Of a DNA stretch of 64,000 nt, positions 1-10,960 are shown one piece after another (position 1 is the stretch's first letter; each line of letters opens with the position of its first letter). This stretch comes from Moniliophthora roreri (taxonomy: Eukaryota > Basidiomycota > Agaricomycetes > Agaricales > Marasmiaceae). Below the pieces are notes generated by a model. The model was not told the DNA's origin. It made no database searches and saw nothing but the letters and a program-made list of their open reading frames with translations. Both the position numbers and the translations under genes were made by a program. The stretch covers positions 124,001 through 188,000 of the forward strand of contig LATX02000202.1 of NCBI GenBank assembly GCA_001466705.2. Direction: 5' to 3'.

Positions 1-820
1 CGTGTTGCCTTGCCTATGAACAGGAGTCCTATGTAGCCAGGGAGGGTAAAACGCGATTCAAGAGGCATGTATAGCCCACTGTCACCTGTGCTAAACTATT
101 AGGCTACACGGGTGGTGAGAAGGATTGAGCCAAGCAGTTACATCATAGATCCAGCCTTATATCTATTAATTAACGCCAAATTCAGCAAGCTTTCAGGGGA
201 AGAGAAAATGTGTATCCATAGCTGAGCTGGTCGTTGCAATACCTCAACGAAGAGAATGAACACCAATGACGTATGGGGGTTATATTCGGGAAACGTTCCT
301 GTAAAAGGCGACGGGTTAGACGAAGGAGGAAAGACTAGCGGTGAGAGTCGTTGAATGAAGGTCAAGTAGCTAAGTACGTGCGCAAAAAGTGAAGATGTAC
401 CGAGAGATTTACGGATCTGATTACGCAGGTTGTATATCTTGAGCCATAGTACGTAAGCAGTAACTTTGTGCGGTTGTCGTGAGAACGTGAGATTTGGATG
501 AAACAAAGAAGCGTACTGTACCGGGGGGTTATTATTAGGACTCTTGCGTCGAAAACTGGAACGGGATCGAGAGGAACATCCAACAAACGCAAAGGTCATG
601 ACGGTAAGAGGCAAGGCACAACAGGCAACGTGGCAATGACGTTGGGGATCTGTCCCTCGCCGGAGCGTGTCAAAACTCAAACCTTGATCTCACTTTTTGC
701 CACCACAATTAGCACGCCTGGTAACGACTCTTTTTAGATGGTGACGCCTGGGAGTGGATAGCAGCAGTTGGCCCAAGGTGAATATTACTGTTGGAAAGGA
801 AATTAAAGATGTTGTTGTAC
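1..820. other. Left-edge stretch without a recognised gene
   Basis: I find no open frame with recognisable domains or a consistent exon-intron pattern on either strand. Short frames of 60-180 codons occur on the minus strand at 138-680, but they show no family resemblance and no plausible splice partners. They are treated as chance frames. Confidence 0.5.
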
Positions 821-912
821 ACACCGTTGGTGAAGTGGTTATCATGCTTGCCTTCCATTTGCTCCCGCACGTTCAGCAGCAAGCGGCTCGGGTTCGATTC
901 CCGAACGGTGTA
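821..912 (+). tRNA. tRNA-Gly(UCC) with 20-nt intron
   Basis: The acceptor arms ACACCGT and ACGGTGT pair, followed by discriminator A at 912. The T arm TCGGG-TTCGATT-CCCGA is perfect. The anticodon stem CTTGC/GCAAG encloses C-T-TCC-A, giving anticodon TCC at 854-856. The extra bases 858-877 sit between positions 37 and 38, the canonical eukaryotic intron site. The same mature sequence recurs at 11586 and 15462 with completely different introns, which argues that the split is correct. Isotype is assigned from the anticodon and from the CTTCCA loop shared with eukaryotic glycine tRNAs. An A1-U72 pair is slightly unusual for this isotype. Confidence 0.78.
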
Positions 913-1092
913 CTGCGCAGGTTGCCTTCTTAAGTTTTTTTCCCTTTTGAGTAAATTGCCGACTTGAATCTGATTCTTTAAACGAAAATGTGTATCGTCA
1001 TATCAGCACATCAGACTTTCAGAAGTAATCAAACGTGTCCCTCCGGTGTTTGCCTGGAAGCTATCCCTACGCATCCACAACTGAAATGATAC

Positions 1093-1192
1093 GGAATGCA
1101 CTCAGAATTGAACCGAGAGCACCACCTCGCAAACATGAAAGAAACACAACGTTGAAAAGGGGCGTTGCCGTCACGCTATACCCTCAGAATTA
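1093..1192 (-). pseudogene. tRNA-like relic (SINE-like family)
   Basis: On the minus strand a D-arm-like block (GGGTATAGCGTGACGGCAAC) is followed about 60 nt later by a T-arm-like block (CTCGGTTCAATTCTGAG). The acceptor arms do not pair and no valid anticodon loop is visible. The same two blocks, in the same order and spacing, recur at 4473-4572, and the flanking AGCCAATGTCCATA is shared by both copies. It is therefore a dispersed tRNA-derived repeat rather than a working gene. Confidence 0.5.
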
Positions 1193-1369
1193 AATTCGAA
1201 CCAGCCAATGTCCATACTGACTTATATTCGTCAAGCAAAAAGCCATGTCCTCAACTTTACTTGTCCCACGGTATAAATGTCCCTTAATAACATCTGTACT
1301 TTTATATTTTGCTATATGCTAGACTATATACACCATTCCCGTTCGTAAAAACCCAGCCCAACCCATCGA

Positions 1370-2125
1370 TGTATACTCCCCCCTAGCCGACTTGAACGGT
1401 TGACCGCTTATTGTTAGTGCATGACACTAGTGAAGCGGTGTACCGCTGAGCTAAGGAGAAATGTTAAGGATCCTATAGACCATTGAGCAAGCAGCAGCGA
1501 CAACAAAAAGCAGCTTCTATTTATTCCACCAGTTGTCTTCCCCATATTCCCTCCCCCTCCTTCCGTACTTAGCCTTCCCTCCCTGTCTATTACCCTCACA
1601 TGTAAGTTATTCTCCCTCGGTAACTTGAGCGGAACTTGAGCGGAGGACTTCGTAGGCCGAGTGATGGATAATCGACTGCCCCCGGGCCACTTGCCTTCTT
1701 CCTTCTCTTCTACACATCACATCCCCCTCCCGTAACGATACGCAGAGTTTTGAGTTCCCCCATCGCTGGAGGTGGGAGGAGGGAAGCATTCTCTCTGTGG
1801 GCACGGGTGAGGGGCTGGAGGGACCGGTTATTCCGGGGGAGGCTGATGGAATGGGCTAGTAGTAGTGAGTGGGTCATAAACGCGGGCCGGAGGACTGTTC
1901 TGTGTGAAGGCTTGATAATGGAGATTAGACAATGATCATTGAGAAAAAGCAAAGCACACGCACCTCTCGGAGTAGATTATCGTTGCCCCTCGACCTGCTT
2001 CCATCTCCAGAAGCCGTGTTGATAGGGATAGAATGATATTCACCTGTGGTCCGGAGCTTGGACGATGGTTTCGGAAAGACGAAGATAAAGAGGTGGATGT
2101 AACTTACCAGAGAACCAGGGCACCT
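1370..2125. repeat. Repeat segment A, copy 1 (partner 9519-10260)
   Basis: Starting from the Thr tRNA relic, this segment can be followed block by block in 9519-10260. Shared blocks in the same order include CATCGCTGGAGG, GTTATTCCGG, GGAGATTAGACRAYGATC, CATTGAGAAA, AAAGCACACRC, CTCTCGGAGTA, TCTGTGGTYCGGAG and GGTTTCGGAAAGACG. Divergence is considerable, with many indels. On the minus strand one block ends in an exon-like boundary CTCCGAGAG|gtgcgtg, so the segment may descend from an old multi-exon gene. No intact frame survives. Confidence 0.6.
1377..1468 (-). pseudogene. Decayed tRNA-Thr(AGU) copy
   Basis: This matches the five-member Thr family (CTTCACTAGT anticodon arm, T-arm GTTCAAGTCGGCT). 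The 5' acceptor arm is changed (TTCTCCT), the D arm contains GGTACACC instead of GGTAGAGC, and the 3' anticodon stem reads TAAGC instead of TGAAG. Both key stems are broken, so it is called a pseudogene. It heads the first copy of the repeated segment 1370-2125. Confidence 0.65.
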
Positions 2126-2277
2126 TTTGCCATATAGTATCATTATCTTCGCAGTATATACGCAACTATTGTCCCAACCCCATTTATCCGCACCGCTAGC
2201 TTCCCGAAACAGGGTCAGCGGACCTTGTATCCCCGCGAGGGTGCATGCGTATCCCATCAACGATCAATGACGAAGGC

Positions 2278-2290
2278 TATTTATAATTAT
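2278..2290 (+). promoter_or_regulatory. TATA-like element of the FAD oxidase gene
   Basis: An A/T block TATTTATAATTAT ends about 25 nt upstream of the ATG at 2316. Its position and composition fit a TATA-type core promoter with a short 5' leader. Confidence 0.45.
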
Positions 2291-2315
2291 ACAGCTCTCT
2301 TTCCCCCTTACCATC

Positions 2316-4201
2316 ATGTTCCTCCCGCTTCTCATTCCCTTTCTTCCCCTGGCCTTTGCTCAATACACATCTCTCCGTGAACAACTCGCCTCAAATGGAA
2401 TTCGAGCGGTTTTTGCTGATGACGTAGAGTATGGAAATGCTACACGTGGTTGTACGTTTGCGTCTCTATCACCCTTTTGTAACATTTTCCAACTAACAAT
2501 ATGTCAGATAATATGCGTTACACCCCTTCCCCAATAGCCGTAACCTTCCCTACCAACACTTCCCAAGTCAGTCTGATCGTCAAAGCGGGTGCAAAGGAAG
2601 GCATGAGAGTCGTTGCGAAGAGTGGTGGTGTACGTGATGTCGTCCTAGTTCTCTATTCCTTCTTGACGCGTAAAATTGAATAGCACAGCTACATCGCAAA
2701 CAGTCTAGGTAGTGACTCTGATCCTCCCGCTTTAGTGGTAGATCTTGGTGCATTCAAAAATATCACATATGACGGCGAAACACAGACAGCTGTTATCGAA
2801 CCTGGAAATCGACTTGGAGAGGTAGCCTTGGCATTGAATGAATATGGGAGAGCGATTCCGCATGGGAGGTGTGCGTGGGTTGGATTTGGTGGACATTCGG
2901 GTATGCAGGTTTTCTCTATTTTGCGAGTACAGCGTTGATGGGCGTTACAGGGTTTGGTGGATGGGGCTTCTCATCTCGGATGTGGGGTCTTACACTCGAT
3001 AACGTTTTGTCCGCGACAGTTGTATTAGCGAATGGAACTGTGGTAACTGCATCTGAGGATGAAAATACCGAGTTGTTCTGGGTACGTTTTAGCCTCCCGC
3101 CTATTTCATCTGCTCTACACTAACCCCAAACACGAAACAAAAGGCAATCCGTGGCTCCTCCTCATCCTTTGGCATCGTTACCGCCCTAACTATGCGTACA
3201 CATCCCGTTCCTCCATCAGGCACATTCTTCGAATATATTTTCGACCTTGATATCGCAACGGCTTCGAAAGCCTTCTCCGACTTTCAGAAATACGCCCTGT
3301 CGCCCTCGTTACCAAATACATTCGGGGGCGAGTTGTTTGTATTGAAAGGAGAGGAAAAAGGGAGAGTTTACATTGTTTTCCTTGGATCCTTTTACGGCGA
3401 TACCGAACGTTACGCGCAAGTTGTCACCCCGTTCCTTGATACACTTCCTCCATGGAGAAATGATTCCATCGTGCTTAATGGGACGTGGATTGACGTTCTT
3501 GCAGCAGCTGCTGTGGGTAATTTGACTGTACAAGGGGAGATGCCTAGGGATACCTTCTACGTCAAGTCTTTGATGACACCTCAAGATGTGTTGCTTACAG
3601 AGGAAGCGATGCATGGGATGATGAGGTATTTAGGTGAGGAAGGATTTGACAGTGATGCCGTACGTCTTCCTTCATGCCCGTATATCCATGACTGAATGCT
3701 GTGAAATAGTTCTGGCACGTCGAAATCGAGATATATGGCGGGGTACAAAGCGCTATCAATAGTGTGCCACTAAACACAACCGCATTTGGACATCGAGATA
3801 CCCTGTTTACGTTCCAGCCATACGTGAGCACAGCAGATTTTCTGCCGCCTTGGGATGATGCGATTTTTGGATTTGTCGATGGTACGTCGTCGTATTCTTT
3901 TCATTCTGCCTTGCGTACGAGTGCTGATCAGAATGATAGGAATAATGTCAAGTATAACGGATAATATGCCGAGTGATTGGGAATATGGGTGCGTTTCGGT
4001 CTCTCTTCCCTTTTTCAGTGCTTTCTCATTCATCCCAATAGTGCATACGCGAATTACATCGACCCTCGTCTACCAGACTGGCAACACAGGTATTACGGGG
4101 CAAACTATGAGAGATTGCAAAAACTGAAAGGGGAGGTGGATGGGGATGATGTGTTCAAGTTTATTACGAGTATTGAGGTACCGGAGGAGGGAAAGCGTTG
4201 A
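2316..4201 (+). CDS. Secreted FAD-linked oxidase (BBE/glucooligosaccharide-oxidase-like), 8 exons
   Basis: Exons 2316-2451, 2508-2629, 2684-2900, 2951-3081, 3144-3659, 3710-3881, 3940-3988 and 4042-4201 splice in frame to 500 aa, the usual length of this family. Residues 1-16 are a signal peptide ending in AFA. The FAD_binding_4 half carries SGGHSY (His87) and GRCAWVG (Cys149), the His/Cys pair that attaches FAD bicovalently in AA7-type carbohydrate oxidases and BBE-like enzymes. GFSSRMWGLTLDN and RGSSSSFGIVT follow. The C-terminal BBE motif YANYIDPRLPDW and YYGANYERL is complete. The family oxidises sugars or small alcohols to lactone or aldehyde with H2O2 release; the substrate here cannot be read. 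Ala150-Trp151 replace the more common Pro-Gly/Tyr after the Cys. All seven introns are GT-AG, 50-62 nt. The gene looks intact. Confidence 0.93.
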
Positions 4202-4472
4202 GTCGTTGGGTAGGAAAAAGGAAACTATATAGTTCGATTGCGTAGTTTACACCACTCGCAGCCGTCGTAGAGCCTCTTCATCTCCGTAATGCAAGTTCCA
4301 ACGCAAAAGAATCTTATCAACGGAAAGGCAGAGGAATCTGAGCTAATTGCTTCGCTAAAGCAAGCTGTCCCAACAACTGAAGTAGCGATACTTGATCTTC
4401 ATCCCTTACTGGTTGCTAAATTCTCTAGGCTCCCGGGCGTTTACCGAAAAGAACGGAGAGAAGGCGGAAATG

Positions 4473-4572
4473 AGGATTCACCCGGAATCGAACCGAGAAC
4501 ACCCGCTCAAAGGTATTTTGAACAAGATGAAATCTGAGCAGAGGCATTACCGTTACGCCATGGCATATACCC
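4473..4572 (-). pseudogene. tRNA-like relic (SINE-like family)
   Basis: Minus-strand blocks GGCGTAACGGTAATGCC (D-arm-like) and TCTCGGTTCGATTCCGGG (T-arm-like) are separated by about 50 nt of unrelated sequence. The acceptor ends do not pair. The copy resembles 1093-1192 including downstream flank, showing duplication of a longer piece. Confidence 0.5.
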
Positions 4573-4659
4573 TTATGAATATGCTGTGCATTTGCGGTGA
4601 AGTGGAAACTTTCTTGTTGAAGGCACTAACAGCCAATGTCCATATAAACCGCCGGGAAA

Positions 4660-5500
4660 GCCCACGTGGGTACGATTAGGAGAAACGAATCCTGTTATCG
4701 TAGTCGATGTTCCGGAGAATGGGCGGATGGATACTGGCGAGTGGTGGTAAATGTGGGGTATAGATCGTTGGGTACCTTGTTTGATATGCTTCGTCCATCG
4801 CGCTATGGTACCGGGGGAGGGAACCGTCCTGTCAAAGTAATGGAGCTTGTTCTTGGACCACAATCAAGGAGAAGAGATAGAGATGAACTAATCGCACCTC
4901 CCGGAATGAATTACTGCTTTTCAACAATTACCCATCTCTCCTCGTCCTCCGAGACCCTCATCAACAGCACTTTAAACCTAAGAAATCACACGACTTGGAG
5001 TGACTTTTAGCAGCGAGAGTCACCCGAGACGCTCACTTAAAGATCGTTGAGATCTCCACGGAGCTAAGGGGCGAATGAAAGAGTTGGACCTAACGATATG
5101 TATGTATGATGTGGTTGAGTATCGCTGTGTTGGTAAACTGTATCCGGTACGCAATCGGCAATGTGATGGACAGGGGCTCCATTTCGTCTCTATCCTCGGA
5201 GAAGTAGATGTGTATGCTTTGAAGCCTGACAATGACTATAATGGGGGTGAGGAAACAGACTGCAAGGAAAACACTTGCATTGAAAGGATGATGTGGAATT
5301 CCGGAAGAGGAGGAACGTAAGGTTGTTTTGACATTTATCAGACCAAATTTGCAAGAAAATATGTAACGAAAACGTACGTTTACCCATTACATTGATAATC
5401 AAAGGCCTCCTTGTCAACCCATTCGGCTGCCCTGATGTCAGAAAGCAACTAGAGGGGGGCTGCCGATCACAGAATCTATGTTTTCAGTGCCAAAGAACTA
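4660..5500. other. Intergenic, no recognised gene
   Basis: Only short overlapping frames are present on both strands, without domain resemblance. At 4730-4930 parts resemble repeat segment A (for example GGTACCGGGGGAGGGAACCG, compare 16500-16525), so this is probably another, more decayed repeat copy. Confidence 0.4.
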
Positions 5501-5935
5501 ACGCACTATACGAGGTCAAAGACGTTTCCACGACAAGAAGGTAAACGAAAAAGAAACGAGCTCATCGACATGGTGATCAAGAAGCAAGCCACGTAAATCA
5601 CGCTGTCACATTTTCTCAGCCGACGAAACGTGTCACCATGCTATCGCTTCGCAATATTGATCGCATGTTTACGGTTTCAATTCATCACCGCAACAGACTT
5701 CTATCTGGGACAAGGTGTATCCGTCCACAGCTTTACTCAAAAACTAATCTCGACCCAAGCAGTTCTCCTTCTCCCTGCCAATTCAGTATCATGTTCCGTG
5801 ACTCGTCCCTGTCATTATGCTATCAAGGACCAGAACGATACGGGTATATGGCGTAATGAAAACGCTCTTACTACAGCGAGCTGAGTGCTGAGCAGACGAT
5901 TCTGGTTTGAATCCGGATGCGCTCAATGGTTCCTC
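5500..5935 (+). repeat. Repeat segment B, copy 1, ending in a tRNA-like relic
   Basis: The block around AAACGAGCTCATCGACATGG, GATCAAGAAGCAAGCCAC and ATCACGCTGTCACATT recurs at 12850-12930 and, more weakly, at 10700-10780 and 20880-20960. Downstream, TTTCAATTCATCACCGCAACA and the tRNA-like stretch GGGTATATGGCGTAAT...CTGGTTTGAATCCGGAT (5841-5935) recur at 17085-17336. The tRNA-like part lacks pairing acceptor arms and is not a working gene. Confidence 0.55.
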
Positions 5936-7260
5936 GCTTTTAAAGTCTTCTTTCCTTGTTTAGCACCTGGACGACAGTGTTCATCCAGCAAGTGACTTCG
6001 GTATGACGCCGAACCAACACTGAATGCACACTTTAAAGACAAGGACTTTTTGCAGCACAAAGTGCGACAATCAGCTTCAATACTGCCGCCTGCGGTAAGT
6101 ACCCGATTGCTGTCGCAAAATAGAAAGATGTCCACTTTTCTCTGCCTGTTTGATAGTGTCGCCGTGCCCATGTATCAAACTTCCCGACCAAACAAAAAAC
6201 AACCCAATCCCAACGCGACTTTTTTCTTTCTCTATACCGAAGTTGCAGATACTTTACTTCCCATATTTGACCTTCTTCCTGCCAGGCGCCCCCACCCGGA
6301 TGCAATTGGTGAGCGATCGAGTCAAAATCGATAAACGGAGTCATTGTTCCGGAATCAACACCAACGACACATAGTTCCAACTGGAGCAGAGCTTGACTCC
6401 AATTTTGCGAGTCATAGCGCTTCGCTGATGCTAAAGATGAGGATCGAGTGCTACGAAGGACCATCAGATGCCAGATACCATGATGACAGACAGCTTGACA
6501 TCGAGAAACCTGCTGAAGGATAGCATTGGTGATTTGAGGGTTGATGCATATTCCTGCACACAAAATCACCCAAAGACTACCCACAGCCTGCTTTCTTTCC
6601 CTTTTATGTACCGCTAGTTAGAATAGTGTCTTGTGGGTAGACAGTCACAAGTCAGCCGACTCGGATCCATACACGTACCAAGTCCCCGAGCCCTGTGTTC
6701 CGGCTGAACGCGACGTGTCAATCCTTAAAACACAGTTAACACACGCCCTCATGACTTTCTAATTCGACTAGCGTCGAATATCTGGGACTTACCCACGCAG
6801 ATTGAAGTTCGAACCACGACGCAAAGTACGGGCGAAGTGCCATACCTGTCTCTTGAAGTTTGATACTCGAAGGTATCGTTGTCCAGCAAGGAGAGAAGAA
6901 AACGACCTACTGCCGGGGCGTACATGGTAATCACGAAGAAAGAACGTCACATTATGTGATGACTGCTAATTTTCGTTCGGAATTTTCCGGTCGATTCATC
7001 TTTTAGGCTTAGCACAAGTATCCCAGCTAAAATGCATTTACGCAGAACTGATATCACCCCGTCAATTCATCAACGAGTCGCCGCCTTTCGTATCGAACAT
7101 TCTCATCTCTGAGATCCTTCTTTCCCTTATGAGCGAATGAGTATTGTACACATTAGCAGTTTGTTCAGTAAAAAACCCGGATGCTTCATCCATTCAAGAG
7201 ATGAAGAGATGAATAGTGAAACGGAGTACAAATCACACTTCTATGTCACAATACTGTACA
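5936..7260. other. Intergenic; repeat family C copy at 6770-6965
   Basis: No gene is recognised. The minus-strand frame 6033-6584 (183 codons) has no family resemblance. At 6770-6965 lies a repeat shared with 43110-43230 and 46330-46545. Common blocks are CACRCARATT, AAGTTCGAACCAC, CCTGTCTCTTGAA and GTTGTCCRGC, ending near a palindromic GTCACATTATGTGAT. Confidence 0.45.
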
Positions 7261-7320
7261 CAAGGGTTTTATCGGATTTTATATAAACAGAAAAGAAAGT
7301 TGTGCGAGTCGTGTTGATAT

Positions 7321-7710
7321 TCAGTACTGAAACGACAGATCAATAACATGAGCTGTGAGCCACTATTTTCACTTACTACATTAACCAACCCGCAAGAACC
7401 ATCACAGCACTCGGCGCGCACAACCTTGCCTTTTTCGTTCTTGTGGGACATGAAGTACTCGTTATTGCCAGTGAAACACCCCTTAATTTTATCAAAAGCT
7501 CCATTTGGAATTTTGTTGCAGCAGCCCCTGTAGATATGATTGTTAGACGTTTAGACGTTTGGACGTTTGAAGTTTCGGATAAACGACATGGACGTACTTA
7601 GTATACTTGGCCTCGTTGCACTTGCAAGCGTTTGCTTGTACTGGATCCTTGGCGTTAACGCCGACTATGAGCAATGGCAAAATGAAGTAGAGAACGCTGG
7701 TGAGTTTCAT
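7321..7710 (-). CDS. Small secreted cysteine-rich protein, 3 exons
   Basis: Exons 7710-7598, 7527-7377 and 7326-7321 join in frame to 89 aa. The N-terminus MKLTSVLYFILPLLIVGVNA is a signal peptide. The mature part begins KDPVQANACKCNEA and carries CKC, GCC, a single Cys and ECCDGSC, giving eight cysteines. The last exon encodes only Tyr and the stop. The same exon plan, splice phases and even the first intron bases (gtacgtccatgtc) occur in the paralogue at 18438-18807. Small secreted cysteine-rich proteins of fungi are often effectors or antimicrobial or surface proteins; no specific family is recognised, so function is unassigned. A TATTTAA box lies 78 nt upstream (7788-7794). Confidence 0.82.
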
Positions 7711-7787
7711 TTTGGCTTTAGAGTAGATGCTTTGGAGAGAGGTGCGAGCTTTTTTTTTGAGAGTTCCATATTGAAGGCATAAAGACC

Positions 7788-7794
7788 TTAAATA
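7788..7794 (-). promoter_or_regulatory. TATA-like box of the cysteine-rich gene
   Basis: TATTTAAGG on the minus strand lies 78 nt before the ATG at 7710. The paralogue at 18438 has the identical TATTTAAGG 65 nt before its ATG. This conservation in otherwise diverged upstream sequence supports a core promoter role. Confidence 0.5.
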
Positions 7795-7859
7795 CGCACC
7801 TGGGCGGGAGCCGAGGATTCGGGTTCGGGACGGCATCTCGGAACTGGCTATGAAAAGAA

Positions 7860-9300
7860 TTTAAATTTTGGAATCGCCGGCTTCTGTGCCGATTGGGTGT
7901 GCAGGTAACCTCGGCTGAAAGGACCGCCACACGAGGTCTCGCTGCAGGAGTTCATGGACACTCATGCATCAAAATGCAGATAGAGGTGAACAGGCAGCTC
8001 TAGTAGAATTCATATTCAATCGACGGGATTTAAGCCTGAGAGTTCTATTAACTGGCCAACTTGTTCCCTCTGCTGTAGCTACCCCCTCACAGCCCCCTCA
8101 ATCCGTTAGAATTAGCATTCATTATCCAATATGGAGAAATTTGAAGATCAATTTTAGTTTCGACACTCTTCCCTTGTTTGCATCGATGAAACAAATTTCG
8201 GAATCGGTTGATGGTAGTCACGCAACGTCGTTTCAAGGCTCGGATCCACATGCGCAGCATCCAGCACTCAAGCTGAACGGGCCGTAACGAGTTAAATCGA
8301 GGACCTTACAAGTCTTTGGGAATATCCGGATTTGAACCGCTCGAACCGTTTGCTTAGTTTAGGATTGAATATTGACTAGAGATCATGTAAATTCTTCTTA
8401 AACTGAACAAAGGTACTTATCCCCCGCGCCGACATTCACCTCTGTCACCTGAACACACAAAAGGATGACAAACATTGCCCATATCCCAAATCTCCAGCAG
8501 TATGCTCTGACTCCGTGGTGGGATTTGAATTTTTGTCCCATAAAGGAGGGGGAGATAGCCAGCTATATGGAAAATTGATCGGAAATATATCTGCACACGT
8601 GCCGACTTTACCGTTAGCCGACAAAGCGGAACACCACACACCTGGGACCTTTGACTGCAACTGCCCAAGTCAGCATGGTCAGCTACTCTCCAATTGATAC
8701 AGCCGAACATGAACAGCCAACCTGCCTATTTGTCTACATAAAAAAATTACAAACAAGTTACGGATGTTGAGGATTGCACCGCTCTATCGAAGGCAGATAG
8801 AATTTCCCTGGTACTGTACTCATTTCCCTTGGGCATTCGATATGCCTGGGTCAAGAAGCGGAAGATTGAGTCCCTCAAGTTGGGGTCTTGGGTTGAAGGA
8901 TCAGTTGAGTTTAGTGAGCGGGCTATATCACTACGTGCACAAGGGTGAATCCGAATGAATTCTTGGTTTTGGGTATCGGTTAGCATAGTAATGGGGATTG
9001 TGCATCCCTTCCTAAGTACGCTGGGAGAAAAAATTATTAGTATTAGCATGCGGAAGTGATGGACAGCCTTCTTCCTTACCCGGTACATATCTCCCTGGCC
9101 TCCGACGCAAGAGTCATCGTTCGCGGATCTGACCAGACGACGCTGCACAGAAAAAGACCTAGTGAGTAGAGGATTAGTACTAGTGAATCGAGGACGAGCT
9201 TAGAAGTCCGGTGTACCGGTGTTGGTTAGGTCGACACGGGACATAGTTAAGAAGCGGATAAGGTATTTGAAAAGAGGGAAGAAGAATGCACACGTAAAGA
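7860..9300. other. Intergenic, no recognised gene
   Basis: Several frames of 60-130 codons exist on both strands (longest 8747-9148, minus), but none shows a domain, a signal peptide or consistent splice sites. I see no repeat structure that I could trace elsewhere. Confidence 0.4.
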
Positions 9301-9312
9301 AAAAGAAAAGCA

Positions 9313-9409
9313 TCGGGTACACGGCGTAACGGTATCGCCCTCGCTCCAATTATGACGATGTTTATCACTCGAGTGGATGATTCGAGTTCAGCTCTGGATG
9401 TACTGGTTT
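9313..9409 (+). pseudogene. tRNA-like relic
   Basis: GGGTACACGGCGTAACGGTATCGCC is followed by CTCGCTCCAA and, about 45 nt later, by GATTCGAGTTCAGCTCTGG. The acceptor halves GGGTACA and TGTACTG pair at most positions and an intron-like insertion is present. The T loop is altered and position 33 is not clearly U. It could be a diverged intron-containing tRNA but is more likely a member of the tRNA-like repeat family. Confidence 0.4.
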
Positions 9410-9518
9410 TCCGGAAATTGATTACGTTCTCTGAGCCATATACATAAAATCAACTATCAAGAAACTTGGAATTTTGATCATTCGCCAAAAAAAAAATAAA
9501 AATAAAGAGTAAAAGCAT

Positions 9519-9616
9519 TTCCCCCTAGCCGACTTGAGCGACTGACCTCTTCATGGAGATATTACCGATTTCCAAGCCCATACTAGTGAAGCGCTCTACC
9601 GCTGAGCTAAGGGGGA
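9519..9616 (-). tRNA. tRNA-Thr(AGU) with intron, altered B box
   Basis: Acceptor arms TCCCCCT/AGGGGGA pair perfectly with discriminator A. The D arm is GCTCAGCGGTAGAGC, and the anticodon arm CTTCA-CT-AGT-A...A-TGAAG gives anticodon AGT. A 26-nt insertion lies between positions 37 and 38. The T arm reads AGTCG-CTCAAGT-CGGCT: the invariant T54 is C here, whereas the other copies have TTCAAGT. This weakens the internal B-box promoter, so transcription may be reduced. No Gly tRNA lies upstream, unlike the copies at 11881 and 15859. Confidence 0.68.
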
Positions 9617-10560
9617 TCCTGTGGCTGTGCTGTAGATGTTATCTATGTGACCGACCAGAACAAGGATGTATTCCCATAGTCACTACTGGTCGCCTTCCCC
9701 ACGCTCCCTCCTCCCGCATTCGGGCTACGTGGGCAAATAAGTCAACTATCCTCCCTCTCTCAATATCTATCATCTCCTCACGGCCAAGTCGTTCCCCTCG
9801 GTAACTTGAAACGGTAAAACTAGAGGAATGTGGGTTAATTCGAGGGAGATTGATGATCAATTGCCCCACATGCCTTTTTCCTTCCGTTCCGCACTTCACA
9901 TCCCACTCCTATAGCGAGATTTGTCCCACCAATCGCTGGAGGGAAGGAAGAAAACATCGTTCCCTGTGTGGGTACGGATGAGGGGTAGTTATTCCGGAAG
10001 GGAGGTTGATAAAGTTTGCGGAGTTGACGTTGTAGATCGCTGGAGGACTGGTTTGTGTAAACCTCGATTGCGGAGATTAGACGACGATCATTGAGAAACA
10101 AAGCACACACAACTCTCGGAGTAAGTTACTGCTCCTCAAGGATCCCACTGCTTCTATCCCCAGTGGGTAGCACTGATGAAAATAGGTACGCGTCTGTGGT
10201 TCGGAGGTTGACAATGGGTTTCGGAAAGACGGAGATGAAGATGTGGATGAAACCGAATGAATAAGCTATACTGGGAGCAAGTATATAACGCCAGTTAGAC
10301 AACGGTCAACAAGAAGAGATGAAGTAAACACACCCTGTCCACAATTATGCTTCCCTTGCTCATCCCTCATAATGACACGAGTTTTATCACAAATGAAATG
10401 AATGTTCACATTGTTTCGGAGCCTATCAATGGTAAGGCGAAAATGACATTGTTTCACCAGCGAAGGAGGAAGCGGGTTTGAACACCGGAAGGTTGCTTAA
10501 ATGATGCGAGTCTCGAGGGGAACAAATCTGAGAGGAGCGACGGTGTCGGTGCGTTGACTA
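9617..10560. repeat. Repeat segment A, copy 2 (partner 1370-2125)
   Basis: The segment is collinear with copy 1, from the Thr tRNA through GGTTTCGGAAAGACG near 10220. No intact coding frame is present. Its downstream end runs into repeat segment B at about 10640-10815. Confidence 0.55.
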
Positions 10561-10639
10561 TCATACCATATCAAAACGAACGTTGGTGACAAAACGTACC
10601 TGAAGGCCAATATACCGACTGTGTATAGTTCGTTCCCCC

Positions 10640-10960
10640 GCAAAGAGCCTAGAAAGCAAACGAATAGCTTTCAGTAACACAGAAGATAATGCACCGCAGC
10701 GTTTTCACGGCAAGAAGCCACGAAAATCGATGTCGTGGTCAAGAAGCAAGCCCACTTCAATCACGCTGTCACATTTCCTTAGAGTCCAGGCCACGTGTGT
10801 GTGACTCGCTTGACCGGCTTCAAGCGGCAAATGTGCCGAACGACGAGAACAGCGGCGGGAAGGGAAGAGTAATGGCACGGTACTACTCGAGTTTTAGTGC
10901 TGATAAGTACCCGAATCACAGTTCACCCATAAAGTGCTTTTCAGTGTACCAATGCGAAAT
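10640..10960 (+). repeat. Repeat segment B, copy 2, with palindromic GTCACA/TGTGAC motif
   Basis: It contains GGTCAAGAAGCAAGCCCAC, ATCACGCTGTCACATTT and GGCCACGTGTGTGTGACTC. These form an imperfect inverted repeat centred on CACGTG. The same order occurs at 21725-21820 and, inverted, at 31280-31360. Confidence 0.55.

Noticed and set aside
138..680. 180-codon minus-strand frame as a gene
   Set aside because: No domain, low-complexity mixture, overlaps a plus-strand frame of similar quality, and has no splice or promoter support.
2901..2932. 32-nt intron in the FAD oxidase
   Set aside because: The acceptor at 2950 gives a 50-nt intron and restores the exact family spacing in GGHSGFGGWGFSSRMWG, whereas 2932 inserts extra residues.
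6033..6584. 183-codon minus-strand frame as a gene
   Set aside because: No family resemblance; it crosses repeat-like sequence and has no signal peptide or conserved motif.
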